Origin: Tenuifilum sp040752515
Lineage (GTDB): Bacteria > Bacteroidota > Bacteroidia > Bacteroidales > Tenuifilaceae
NCBI GenBank assembly: GCA_040752515.1
Contig: JBFMGQ010000030.1
Coordinates: 1-39,606 of the forward strand
Length of the DNA stretch: 39,606 nucleotides
Direction: 5' to 3'
Every line of letters starts with the position of its first letter. Within the stretch, counting starts at the first letter, position 1. A program made the position numbers and the translations under genes. The notes under the pieces were generated by a model that was given only the letters and a program-made list of their open reading frames with translations, did no database searches and had not been told where the DNA came from. This document shows positions 6,986-15,217 of this stretch, one piece after another.

Positions 6986-8905
6986 TTACTTATAGCTCCG
7001 TTCTTGAAGCTTTACGTATTCAAATTTTAACTCTTCCTTATGAAGTATTGGCTCTTTGCCATCGCCGGCATACTCCCATGCGGCCACATACGAGTAGTTC
7101 TCGTCATCGCGTTTAGCTTCGCCATTTTCGGTTTGGCTTTCTTCCCTAAAGTGTGCACCACAACTCTCACGACGGTTAAGGGCGTCGTAAACGAGCAACT
7201 TGCCGAGTTCAAGGAAGTCGGCTACTCGGTTGGCCTTTTCCAGCTCTTGGTTCAGCTCATTAGCCGTATCGGGCACCTTAAGATTTTTCCAAAACTCTTC
7301 CTTAAGCTCATCGAGCAGGGTTAGGGCTTTTTTGAGGCCTTCCTCGTTACGAACCATTCCACAGTAGTCCCACATAATTTTACCAAGCCGCTTGTGGAAA
7401 CTGGTTGCGGTTTCGGTTCCGTTTATCGACATCAATCTTTCAATTCTATCCTTAACCTCTTTTTCGGCAGCATCGAATTCGGGCGTATTGGTAGGTATCT
7501 TAGGTGTCTTTATTTCATCGGCTAAGTAATCGGCTATGGTGTAGGGTAGGATAAAGTAGCCGTCGCCTGAGGTTTGCATCAGGGAGCTGGCTCCTAAGCG
7601 GTTAGCCCCGTGATCGCTAAAGTTGGCTTCGCCAATGGCGTAAAGTCCAGGAATGGTTGTCATCAGGTTGTAGTCAACCCATAACCCACCCATGGTGTAG
7701 TGGCCTGCAGGGTATATACGCATGGGAACCTCGTAAGGCGATTCGCCGGTAATTTTTTCATACATTTCAAAGAGGTTACCATAGTTTTCCTCAATGTACT
7801 TGCGTCCTTTTTTCTGAATGGCATCGCGGAAGTCGAGGTAAACCGAAAGACCTGTTGGGCCTACTCCATAGCCGGCATCGCAGCGTTCCTTGGCGGCACG
7901 TGAGGCTACGTCGCGAGGTACTAGGTTTCCGAAAGCCGGATAGCGGCGTTCCAGGTAGTAGTCGCGTTCATCCTCGGGTATTTCGTTAGGCTTGCGGGTA
8001 TCGCCTTTCATTTTGGGAACCCATACACGGCCATCGTTCCTGAGCGATTCCGACATGAGGGTAAGCTTGCACTGGTGGTCGTTTAGAACAGGGATACTGG
8101 TGGGGTGGATTTGAACAAAACTGGGATTGGCAAATAGCGCTCCGCGTTTATAAGCGCGCCATGCAGCAGAACCATTTGAATTCAGAGCAAGTGTTGAGAG
8201 GTAGTAGATTGTACCGTAACCTCCTGTTGCCAATACCACTGCGTGTGCGGAATGGCGCTCAATCTCACCGGTTATTAGGTTACGGGCAATAATACCACGT
8301 GCCTTTCCATCAATTACTACAAGATCCATCATCTCGCGGCGGGGGTACATGGTAACTGTACCCTTATCGATTTGTCGCGATAGGGCCGAGTAAGCGCCAA
8401 TAAGGCATTGCTGGCCGGTTTGCCCTTTGGCGTAGAATGTTCGCGATACCTGAACTCCTCCAAACGAGCGATTCTCAATAAGCCCGCCATAGTCGCGCGC
8501 AAAGGGAACCCCTAATGCTGTGTAGTGGTCAATTACAAGGTTACTTACTTCGGCTGCACGGTAAACATTTGCCTCCCGTGCCCTAAAGTCGCCACCCTTT
8601 ATCATATCGTAAAACAGCCTGTAAACGCTGTCGTTATCGTTCTTGTAGTTTTTTGCAGCGTTTATTCCGCCTTGCGCTGCAACCGAGTGCGCCCTGCGCG
8701 GGCTGTCCTGGTAGCAAAATACTTTTACGTTATACCCTAACTCCCCCAGCGTAGAGGCAGCCGACGAACCTGCAAGCCCGGTTCCTACCACAATGATATC
8801 GAGCTTGCGCCTGTTGGCTGGGTTAACTAATCTTAACTTGGCTTTATGGTTAGTCCACTTGTCGGCCAATGGGCCATCGGGTATTTTGGCGTTTAGCTTA
8901 TTCAT
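6986..8905 (-). CDS. sdhA: Succinate dehydrogenase/fumarate reductase flavoprotein subunit
   Basis: This 639-residue catalytic subunit of complex II interconverts succinate and fumarate. The N-terminal dinucleotide fold IIVVGTGLAGSSAASTLGELG is followed by RAHSVAAQGGINAAKNY, whose His is the expected site of covalent FAD attachment. FVQIHPTSIPV, HYTMGGLWVDYNL and GANRLGASSLM are the substrate/FAD-binding blocks of the family. The C-terminal region has RRESCGAHFREE. The length fits the B-type enzyme of Bacteroidota and Epsilonproteobacteria rather than the 590-residue E. coli SdhA. It lies between sdhC (29-nt gap) and sdhB. Confidence 0.97.
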   Translation of the reverse strand: MNKLNAKIPDGPLADKWTNHKAKLRLVNPANRRKLDIIVVGTGLAGSSAASTLGELGYNVKVFCYQDSPRRAHSVAAQGGINAAKNYKNDNDSVYRLFYDMIKGGDFRAREANVYRAAEVSNLVIDHYTALGVPFARDYGGLIENRSFGGVQVSRTFYAKGQTGQQCLIGAYSALSRQIDKGTVTMYPRREMMDLVVIDGKARGIIARNLITGEIERHSAHAVVLATGGYGTIYYLSTLALNSNGSAAWRAYKRGALFANPSFVQIHPTSIPVLNDHQCKLTLMSESLRNDGRVWVPKMKGDTRKPNEIPEDERDYYLERRYPAFGNLVPRDVASRAAKERCDAGYGVGPTGLSVYLDFRDAIQKKGRKYIEENYGNLFEMYEKITGESPYEVPMRIYPAGHYTMGGLWVDYNLMTTIPGLYAIGEANFSDHGANRLGASSLMQTSGDGYFILPYTIADYLADEIKTPKIPTNTPEFDAAEKEVKDRIERLMSINGTETATSFHKRLGKIMWDYCGMVRNEEGLKKALTLLDELKEEFWKNLKVPDTANELNQELEKANRVADFLELGKLLVYDALNRRESCGAHFREESQTENGEAKRDDENYSYVAAWEYAGDGKEPILHKEELKFEYVKLQERSYK

Positions 8906-8934
8906 GGCTTTCGGATATTTATTATCGGTTTTAA

Positions 8935-9606
8935 CTACTTAAACAGTAAAAAATAGATTGGTATAATGCTAAATCCCGCTCCTATGATGATGGAGTAAAC
9001 GTAAGCTATCACCTCGAGGCGTTTAAGCCATTTGGTACCATTCCATCCAAGGGTTTGGAAAGCAGCCCAAAACCCATGGCTTAGGTGTAACCCTAGGAAT
9101 ATGGCACCAACCACATAAAGCAAATCGTACCACCAGTAGTTTATGAAAAGTCCTGCAACCAAAGCGTATGTATTGGGCATGGTTTCATTCCCATACGTAA
9201 CGGATTCTACATTTCCAAATTTTAGTTTCCAGAAGAAATTGGCAAGGTGGATAACCAAAAAGATAAAAATGGTTGTACCCAGTATGTACATGTTTTTCGA
9301 CGACCAGGTTGAAACCCCGTTTGAGGCTGATGTGGAATAGCCTATAGGCCTTGTCTTTTGATTTCGAAGTGTAATGTATGTAGCGTAGAATATATGGAAG
9401 ATAAACCCTATTGCAAGTAGTGGCTCAATCACCTTCACGGCAGGGTTTGTACCCATGAAGTGGGCTGCACGGTTAAAAACTTCACCATCGCCCACAAGGA
9501 GCATTAGATTTACGGTTAGATGAACCAGCAGGAATAGCATTAGGAATATTCCGGTAATGCTCATTATCAATTTTTTCCCGATCGATGAGTTGAAAATTTC
9601 AAGCAT
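8935..9606 (-). CDS. sdhC: Succinate dehydrogenase/fumarate reductase cytochrome b subunit
   Basis: This di-heme membrane anchor of B-type complex II exchanges electrons with quinone. It is about 223 residues from the ATG at 9606, with five hydrophobic segments and histidines in or next to them (for example FLLVHLTVNLML, IGFIFHIFYATY, IFLVIHLANFFW and LGLHLSHGFWAAF), consistent with heme ligation. A longer reading to 9633 would need a TTG start and adds nine polar residues. The ATG start gives MLEIFNSSIGKKLIMS, the usual N terminus of this family. It is the first gene of sdhCAB-uspA. A terminator at 9716-9752 separates it from the small lipoprotein genes upstream, so its promoter should lie in 9607-9715, but no clear TAnnTTTG box was found there. 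Confidence 0.93.
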   Translation of the reverse strand: MLEIFNSSIGKKLIMSITGIFLMLFLLVHLTVNLMLLVGDGEVFNRAAHFMGTNPAVKVIEPLLAIGFIFHIFYATYITLRNQKTRPIGYSTSASNGVSTWSSKNMYILGTTIFIFLVIHLANFFWKLKFGNVESVTYGNETMPNTYALVAGLFINYWWYDLLYVVGAIFLGLHLSHGFWAAFQTLGWNGTKWLKRLEVIAYVYSIIIGAGFSIIPIYFLLFK

Positions 9607-9715
9607 AGTACTTAGGTTTATTTGACTATGCAAGTTAAAAATTTTTGTTGATGGCTCAGTTTAGTTCAACTAGATTTTTCAATTTAATTAACAAGAGACT
9701 TTGGTAGTTGAAAAT

Positions 9716-9752
9716 CAAAATAATAAAGGGTTTCTCTATTCAAGAAACCCTT
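9716..9752 (-). terminator. Intrinsic terminator of the small lipoprotein genes
   Basis: A perfect 10-bp stem (9726-9735 AAGGGTTTCT with 9743-9752 AGAAACCCTT) has a 7-nt loop. On the minus strand it is followed by TATTATTTTG, a good U tract. It separates the two small lipoprotein genes from sdhC. Confidence 0.85.
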
Positions 9753-9815
9753 GTAATATCTAACTAATCAAAGGATTATAGTATCCCTTGATGGATTATG
9801 GTCTGAACAGAAGGC

Positions 9816-9944
9816 CTAATTGTTAATAACCGAACTTCTGTATAGTTTACTATAGGCAGGGCATGTCTTTTTAGCACATGAACTAGCCAATACTGCTACA
9901 AAGGCAAGCAGTAATAATCCGGTTACAATCCTTTTAATTTTCAT
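9816..9944 (-). CDS. Tiny lipoprotein, 42 residues, CPAY motif
   Basis: Read by eye on the minus strand: ATG at 9944, TAG at 9816-9818. The N terminus is Lys/Arg-rich (MKIKR), followed by a hydrophobic core (IVTGLLLLAFVAVLA) and a lipobox ending ASSC with the lipidated Cys at residue 23. The mature peptide would be only 20 residues, starting CAKKTCPAYSK. Its second Cys is immediately followed by Pro-Ala-Tyr. A perfect -7 box lies 17 nt upstream and a strong terminator downstream, which supports a real gene. A same-length neighbour (9972-10100) has the same layout and CPAY motif. The function is unknown. It is presumably anchored to the inner or outer membrane. Confidence 0.8.
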   Translation of the reverse strand: MKIKRIVTGLLLLAFVAVLASSCAKKTCPAYSKLYRSSVINN

Positions 9945-9960
9945 AGGCTAAAATTTTATT

Positions 9961-9968
9961 CAAATATA
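9961..9968 (-). promoter_or_regulatory. -7 element of the downstream tiny lipoprotein gene
   Basis: The minus strand reads TATATTTG, an exact TAnnTTTG match. It sits between the two small lipoprotein genes, 17 nt before the ATG at 9944. The second gene can therefore be transcribed independently of the first. No clear -33 element is seen. Confidence 0.45.
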
Positions 9969-9971
9969 ACT

Positions 9972-10100
9972 TTACTTTACTAAACTTGCGTAGGCCGGAC
10001 ATGGAATATTGTTATGACATGAACTTAAACCTACGGTAACAAACAAACTAACAATAATCAAGATCAAAAGTTTACCTCTTACATTGCTAAAACGCCTCAT
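9972..10100 (-). CDS. Tiny lipoprotein, 42 residues, CPAY motif (paralogue)
   Basis: Minus strand, ATG at 10100 and TAA at 9972-9974. The basic start (MRRFSNVRGK) is followed by a hydrophobic stretch (LLILIIVSLFVTVG) and a lipobox LSSC with Cys at residue 28. The mature part is 15 residues, starting CHNNIPCPAYASL. Length (42 residues) and the Cys-Pro-Ala-Tyr motif match the next gene downstream, although the rest has diverged, so the pair looks like an old tandem duplication held by selection on CPAY. A possible promoter with TTTG 20 nt before TAATTTG abuts the start codon. No function is known to me. Confidence 0.75.
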   Translation of the reverse strand: MRRFSNVRGKLLILIIVSLFVTVGLSSCHNNIPCPAYASLVK

Positions 10101-10344
10101 CACCTTACAAATTACGTTAAATTCAATCGGATTACAAAGTTCCGCAAGGAATAATTTTTTCGCAAGTTAGTAAAATTATTTTGACAAAGTCCATTTTTTT
10201 GATGATTTGCATTACCTATCCTTTGACAAAAACACAAAATATTGATTGCAAGTATTTTTTAGGGGTGGTTATTATTCAAGGAGCAAAGATATTAACAGCT
10301 GTGCTTAATCCTCAACAAATACAACAATTTTGCATAACTTTCCG
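10101..10344. other. Intergenic region between the divergent lipoprotein gene and priA
   Basis: This is 244 bp of AT-rich sequence between divergent genes. A frame open on the plus strand through most of it (10181 onward) overlaps the priA start out of frame, has no recognisable protein character and was not accepted as a gene. A partial minus-strand -7 box (TAATTTG, 10108-10114) is present. Nothing else convincing was seen. Confidence 0.4.
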
Positions 10345-12828
10345 ATGTCAAAAAGTATTACAATGGCCAATCAACTTTATGCCGATGTTATTTTGCCTTT
10401 AGCGCTTCAGGCAACTTACACCTACTTGGTGCCCAACGAGCTACAAGCCAAAGTTCAACCCGGAGTAAGGGTTGTGGTATCGTTTGGTAAGCGAAAGTTG
10501 TACTCGGCAATAGTTTACAAGCTCCATACGGTTGAACCTAAAGTATCGCAAGTAAAGGATATTTTGCAGGTTATTGATACATCGCCCATAGTACTTTCAG
10601 GGCAGTTTAAGTTGTGGGAATGGATTGCGGATTACTACATGTGCTCGCTTGGCGAGGTTATGAAGGCAGCCCTTCCATCGGGGTTAAAAATGGAGAGCGA
10701 TACCTATGTTGCATCGGGCGATTTTGACGAAATGGATTTGACCGACGAGGAGATGACCCTTATCCATCTGCTTGGCCAAAAACGAAAGCTCACCATCCAG
10801 CAACTTACCGAAAAATCAGGAATTAAACACCCCATGGGCATCATTAAATCGATGCTGGAGCGTAAGTTGCTTTTTATTACCGAGGAGATTGAAGCCGATT
10901 ACCAGCCTAAAAGCGAGAGCTATATTGCTCTTGCTCCTGACTACTCCGATGAGAAAAAGCTCTGCAAGCTGATCGATTCGCTTGGTCGAGCTCCTGCACA
11001 GCAAAGGTTGATTTTGGCTATTGCTTCGCAGGCAGCAGTTCCCAACGATTTGTCTACCGCTCGAGTACCGCGAAAAAAGTTGATGGAAAAGGTTGATGTT
11101 TCGTCAAGCGCTCTTAAATCGTTAATTGAGAAAGGGATTGTAGTCCAAGAGGAGGTAACCACATCGAGGCTTAAACCAACTAATAACGATGATGCTGCCC
11201 GAAATCCTTTACCGCTTGAAGATTTTCAGGTTAAAGCCTTAAGTGAAATCAAAGCCCAGCTCAACTTACACGATGTTGTTCTTTTACATGGAGTTACATC
11301 AAGCGGTAAGACAGAGCTATATATTCACCTTATCGATGAAAAGGTAAAAGGAGGCAAACAGGTTTTATACCTACTGCCTGAGATAGCGCTAACTACTCAA
11401 ATAATTACCCGATTACGAAAGGTTTTTGGGGATAAGGTAGGTGTTTACCACTCCAAGTTTTCCGATGCCGAACGCGTTGAGGTTTACCTGAAAATGTTAG
11501 GCGAAGAGCCTTTTGATGTAATTCTCGGGGTTCGATCTTCAATTTTTTTGCCTTTTTCAAGATTAGGTTTAGTAATTGTTGATGAGGAGCATGAAAATAC
11601 ATTCAAGCAGTATAATCCTGCGCCCCGTTACCATGCCCGCGATACGGCAATTGTTTTGGCCAAGCAGGTTGGCGCTAAAGTATTGCTTGGAACAGCTACA
11701 CCGGCCGTAGAGACATACTATAACGCCAAAGGCGGGAAGTATGGTTTGGTTAAAATGTTGGAACGCTATAGTGGTTTGGAATTGCCCAGTACAATTATTG
11801 TTGATACTCGCGATGCGCGTAAACGCAAGCGCATGAAGTCGCATTTTTCCGATACCCTTTTAAATGCCATTGAAAAGGCTCTTGAGCAAAAGGAGCAGGT
11901 AATTCTCTTTCAGAACAGGCGTGGGTACGCCCCTTTTATTGAATGTGCCGATTGCGGATGGGTTCCGCACTGTGAGCATTGCGATGTTACCCTAACCTAT
12001 CATAAACATACCAATCAGCTTACCTGCCACTACTGTGGCTTTGGGATGGAGCAGCTTGGGTCGTGTATGGCTTGCGGAAGTTCAAACCTACAGCCTAAAG
12101 GATTTGGAACCGAGAAGGTTGAAGATGAACTTGCCCTTTTCTTTCCAAACGCCATAATTGAAAGGATCGATCTCGATTCTACCCGTTCGCGCTCTTCATA
12201 TGAGCGCATAATTTCGGGGTTTGAGCAGGGAAAAATCGATATTCTGGTAGGAACACAAATGGTTTCTAAAGGGCTCGATTTTGATAGGGTTAGCCTTGTG
12301 GGCATTTTAAATGCCGACAATATGCTTAACTTTCCCGATTTCCGTGCATTTGAGCGCAGCTTCCAACTTATCACACAGGTTAGTGGAAGGGCTGGTCGAA
12401 AAGGGAAGCAAGGGTTGGTCATCATTCAGACCGCTCAGCCCGACCACCCGGTTATTAGGAGTGTGGTTGATAACAGCTTTATTTCGTTTTGGGAGTGGCA
12501 GCTAACCGAACGCAACCGTTACCATTATCCGCCATTTTATCGGCTTATACGGATATCGTTAAAGCATAAAAACAAGTTAGTTTTAGAGGAAACAGCCGAT
12601 AATCTTGCTAAAACCCTTAGGCATTCGTTGGGCGAAAATGTATTAGGGCCAGAACCACCCATTGTATCAAGAGTTCAAGGATTAAATATCCTCGAAATAC
12701 TTGTAAAAGTAAAACGGGAGCAACCACTACAGCGCATTAAGGATTTTATTGGGCATAGTATCAAAATGCTAAGGCAAAACAGGGAAACGGTGTCGGTTTT
12801 GGTCTCAGTTGACGTTGATCCTTACTGA
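10345..12828 (+). CDS. priA: Primosomal replication protein N' (PriA helicase)
   Basis: This 3'-to-5' superfamily 2 helicase restarts stalled replication forks. With ATG 10345 it is about 827 residues. The N-terminal fork-binding domain (YADVILPLALQATYTYLVP) is followed by Walker A GVTSSGKTEL at about 316-325, the DEEH box at 413-416 and helicase motifs IV-VI (GTQMVSKGLDFD, QVSGRAGRKGKQG). Four CxxC pairs bind two zinc ions: CADCGWVPHCEHC and CHYCGF...CMACGS. A longer TTG start at 10330 exists; ATG 10363 (MANQLYADV) is also possible. It converges on hydF with a 3-nt gap, leaving no room for a terminator between them. Confidence 0.96.
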   Translation: MSKSITMANQLYADVILPLALQATYTYLVPNELQAKVQPGVRVVVSFGKRKLYSAIVYKLHTVEPKVSQVKDILQVIDTSPIVLSGQFKLWEWIADYYMCSLGEVMKAALPSGLKMESDTYVASGDFDEMDLTDEEMTLIHLLGQKRKLTIQQLTEKSGIKHPMGIIKSMLERKLLFITEEIEADYQPKSESYIALAPDYSDEKKLCKLIDSLGRAPAQQRLILAIASQAAVPNDLSTARVPRKKLMEKVDVSSSALKSLIEKGIVVQEEVTTSRLKPTNNDDAARNPLPLEDFQVKALSEIKAQLNLHDVVLLHGVTSSGKTELYIHLIDEKVKGGKQVLYLLPEIALTTQIITRLRKVFGDKVGVYHSKFSDAERVEVYLKMLGEEPFDVILGVRSSIFLPFSRLGLVIVDEEHENTFKQYNPAPRYHARDTAIVLAKQVGAKVLLGTATPAVETYYNAKGGKYGLVKMLERYSGLELPSTIIVDTRDARKRKRMKSHFSDTLLNAIEKALEQKEQVILFQNRRGYAPFIECADCGWVPHCEHCDVTLTYHKHTNQLTCHYCGFGMEQLGSCMACGSSNLQPKGFGTEKVEDELALFFPNAIIERIDLDSTRSRSSYERIISGFEQGKIDILVGTQMVSKGLDFDRVSLVGILNADNMLNFPDFRAFERSFQLITQVSGRAGRKGKQGLVIIQTAQPDHPVIRSVVDNSFISFWEWQLTERNRYHYPPFYRLIRISLKHKNKLVLEETADNLAKTLRHSLGENVLGPEPPIVSRVQGLNILEILVKVKREQPLQRIKDFIGHSIKMLRQNRETVSVLVSVDVDPY

Positions 12829-12831
12829 TTA

Positions 12832-14061
12832 CTATAGGTAATCGGTTTTCGAATGCTTACTTGCAGTAAACGGAGCTATGGCACGGTGGTAAATTCCCTG
12901 AACATAGGCAATAGCCATTCCATAGTTGGTAACGGGGATGCCTGCATCAACTGCCGGACGCAATCGGTTAATCAGTTGCTTACGGGTAATCATACACCCG
13001 CCGCACTGGATAACCAAGGAGTAATCCTTAATATCCCGCGGTAAAGCATCAAGCCCGGCTACAACATCGTATTCCAGTTGTTTCCCAGTAAAGTTCGATA
13101 GCCAGCGTGGTATTTTAACCCTGCCAATATCGTCGCACGAAACATGATGGTTGCAGCTTTCAAGCAAAAGCACTCTATCGCCATCCTTTAAATCCGATAT
13201 TTTTGGAGTGCCTTTGAGGTAGTTGTCAAAATCGCCTTTAAGGCGAGCGAGGAGAATGCTAAAGCTGGTAAGGGGAATGTCGCGAGGTATTGATGCATCA
13301 GCTTTTACAAAAATCTGGCTATCGGTTATAGCCAATGCAGGTTTTACCTGCGTTTTTCGCAGAAAAGCGTCAACCTCACGCTCTTTGAGAACTACCGCCA
13401 CTGCATCGTTGTCCAGAACATCGCGTATGGCCTGAACCTGCGGAAGGATTAGTCGCCCTGCCGGGGCTTCAACATCAATAGGGGTAATCAACAAAACGAT
13501 ATCGCCATACGATATAAGGTCGCCAAGCAGCGTGGGTGTTCTATACGACGATTCGGGGATAGCTTTTTTTATTAGGTTGATTAGTTCGTCGGGTTGTTTT
13601 TGTGATTTACAGCTGATATCAATAAATCCCGAATGCCTTTTACTATTTAGTTTTTCCTTCAAAGTTTGAGAGGCAGGTTCAATATCGCTCTTGTTATGAA
13701 CTATTATATAAGGTGTATCGGTTTTGATAAACTCGTTCACAAGCATATCCTCGTATTCGCCCCAAGTATTTGAGGTAATCACTAGTAGGGCAAGGTCGAT
13801 ATGGTTGATGGATTGAAGGGTTTTTTCAACCCTTTTCTGCCCAAGTTCGCCAACATCGTCGATCCCTGCAGTGTCAACCAGTATAACAGGGCCAAATCCA
13901 GTAATCTCAAACGATTTTTTTACCGGATCGGTTGTAGTGCCTGCAAAATCGGAAACAATAGCAACGTTTTGTCCCGCAAGAAGATTTATAAGCGAACTCT
14001 TACCATTGTTCCTGCGGCCATATATTCCTATGTGTGGTTTTAACTCTTTTCCCTTCTGCAT
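12832..14061 (-). CDS. hydF: [FeFe]-hydrogenase maturation GTPase HydF
   Basis: This 409-residue scaffold GTPase assembles the 2Fe subcluster with HydE and HydG and hands it to the hydrogenase. The GTPase domain has GRRNNGKSS (P-loop), DFAGTTTDPV, DTAGIDDVG and HNKSD. A central dimerisation domain follows. The C-terminal cluster-binding domain has CNHH (Cys303, His305) and CGGC (Cys353, Cys356). The family pattern is CxH...HCxxC; here the residue before CGGC is Gln352, not His. The ATG at 14061 is chosen over an upstream GTG at 14079 because a perfect -7 box at 14081-14088 would place the transcript start inside the longer version. hydE, hydG and the hydrogenase are not in the window. Confidence 0.95.
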   Translation of the reverse strand: MQKGKELKPHIGIYGRRNNGKSSLINLLAGQNVAIVSDFAGTTTDPVKKSFEITGFGPVILVDTAGIDDVGELGQKRVEKTLQSINHIDLALLVITSNTWGEYEDMLVNEFIKTDTPYIIVHNKSDIEPASQTLKEKLNSKRHSGFIDISCKSQKQPDELINLIKKAIPESSYRTPTLLGDLISYGDIVLLITPIDVEAPAGRLILPQVQAIRDVLDNDAVAVVLKEREVDAFLRKTQVKPALAITDSQIFVKADASIPRDIPLTSFSILLARLKGDFDNYLKGTPKISDLKDGDRVLLLESCNHHVSCDDIGRVKIPRWLSNFTGKQLEYDVVAGLDALPRDIKDYSLVIQCGGCMITRKQLINRLRPAVDAGIPVTNYGMAIAYVQGIYHRAIAPFTASKHSKTDYL

Positions 14062-14080
14062 ATGCAATGATGTTAACACA

Positions 14081-14088
14081 CAAAAGTA
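14081..14088 (-). promoter_or_regulatory. -7 element of hydF
   Basis: The minus strand reads TACTTTTG, an exact TAnnTTTG match. Its predicted start near 14074 gives a leader of about 13 nt before ATG 14061. A -33 element at normal distance is not obvious. Confidence 0.45.
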
Positions 14089-14181
14089 TTGAAATATTTT
14101 TCAAAAAAATACCTGAAAATCAAAGCAATGTTCGTATCATTTGCTTAACTTGCATTACTATAAACGTTTAAATTGAAAAGA

Positions 14182-15117
14182 ATGGTACGAAAAACATTAT
14201 CATTTACCTTGGTTGTTGCCTTACTGGGCATGACCTTGGTAACCGAGGCTCAGGTAGGCGGATTCCTTAAGGATAAAGCCCAAAAAGCCATTGTAAAAGG
14301 GTTGAAACGTGGCGACGACGAAAAAAAGGTTGAGGAGCAGCAACAAGAACAGCAATCTGAAAAGCAGGAAAAGAAACAGCCAAGCGCAGCTGACCGTTAC
14401 ATGCAGCAAAAGATGATGGGGCTTATGGGTTTCAAAAATGTGAAGTTTGACCCAGCCTATAGTTTTACCTCAAGCATGAAAATGGATATTGAAACAGTTG
14501 ATTCCGCTTCAACTGAGGTAAATAAAGGGGCTTACGCCTTTTACTTCGATAAAAACTCCCGGAACTTTGCCATGGAGTTTGAGGCGCTGAACCGTGAAAC
14601 GGGGAAAAATGAAAAATCGCTAATGATATTTGACTATAACAATAAGGCCATGCTTATTCTTGCCGATAAAGATGGAGAGAAAAGCGGTATAGCCATGAAC
14701 TTTGAACCCGATTCGGTACAGCAGCCAAAAGGAAAAGATGAGTTGGCTGAACCAGTTCCACAGGAGGATTTATCGGCCTACAACATGTACTACAAGGCAA
14801 CCGGGCGAACCAAAAATGTTATGGGCTACAAGTGTAAGGAGTATGTTTATGAGAATCCCGAAGGCAAGGTTGAGCTATGGGCTACCAACGATATTAAGTA
14901 TAATTACTCCGAGGCTTTTGGCCATATGAACGGTTTCCAGTACATGGCAACCGGAGGAACAGCTTTCCTTTTGGGAACAGTCCTTGAAATGCATTTTAAA
15001 GATGCCAATTCCAATGCTCGTGCCGATTTTTGGGTTAAGGAGTTTAATCCGAACTCTTCCAGAACTCTTAGCGTAGCCGAATACCAGGTAGTTGGACTGG
15101 GCAGCGACAAGAAGTAA
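14182..15117 (+). CDS. Secreted protein with a DUF4412-like domain
   Basis: A protein of about 311 residues with a clear signal peptide (MVRKTLSFTLVVALLGMTLVTEA, likely cleavage before Gln). Next comes a basic segment (FLKDKAQKAIVKGLKRG), a low-complexity Glu/Gln/Lys linker at about residues 50-72, and a globular part. The globular part contains AYAFYFDKNSRNFAMEF, MLILADKDGEKSGIAM and, near the C terminus, GYKCKEYVYENPEGKVELWAT, the block seen in DUF4412 periplasmic or outer-membrane proteins of Bacteroidota. The function is unknown. The start is ATG 14182, preceded by GAAAAGA; a TTG three codons upstream is less likely. It is a single gene closed by a strong terminator. Confidence 0.8.
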   Translation: MVRKTLSFTLVVALLGMTLVTEAQVGGFLKDKAQKAIVKGLKRGDDEKKVEEQQQEQQSEKQEKKQPSAADRYMQQKMMGLMGFKNVKFDPAYSFTSSMKMDIETVDSASTEVNKGAYAFYFDKNSRNFAMEFEALNRETGKNEKSLMIFDYNNKAMLILADKDGEKSGIAMNFEPDSVQQPKGKDELAEPVPQEDLSAYNMYYKATGRTKNVMGYKCKEYVYENPEGKVELWATNDIKYNYSEAFGHMNGFQYMATGGTAFLLGTVLEMHFKDANSNARADFWVKEFNPNSSRTLSVAEYQVVGLGSDKK

Positions 15118-15133
15118 TTGTCATTTCTTAACT

Positions 15134-15173
15134 AAAAGTAAAGAGGCTGTTCTAAAACAGCCTCTTTACTTTT
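15134..15173. terminator. Bidirectional intrinsic terminator
   Basis: A perfect 18-bp stem (15134-15151 with 15156-15173) has a 4-nt loop and A-rich/T-rich outer ends, so each strand reads a GC-rich hairpin followed by TTTACTTTT. It lies between two convergent genes and probably stops transcription from both. Confidence 0.9.
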
Positions 15174-15217
15174 AAACCAGATAGGTTTTAGGATTATATA
15201 TATTGGTTAGGTTTGGG

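Noticed and set aside
10181..10402. Plus-strand frame of 73 codons before priA
   Set aside because: It overlaps the priA start in another frame, has no ribosome-binding context or recognisable features, and starts in AT-rich intergenic DNA.
12030..12425. Minus-strand frame inside priA
   Set aside because: It is antisense to the PriA zinc and helicase motifs; a shadow frame.
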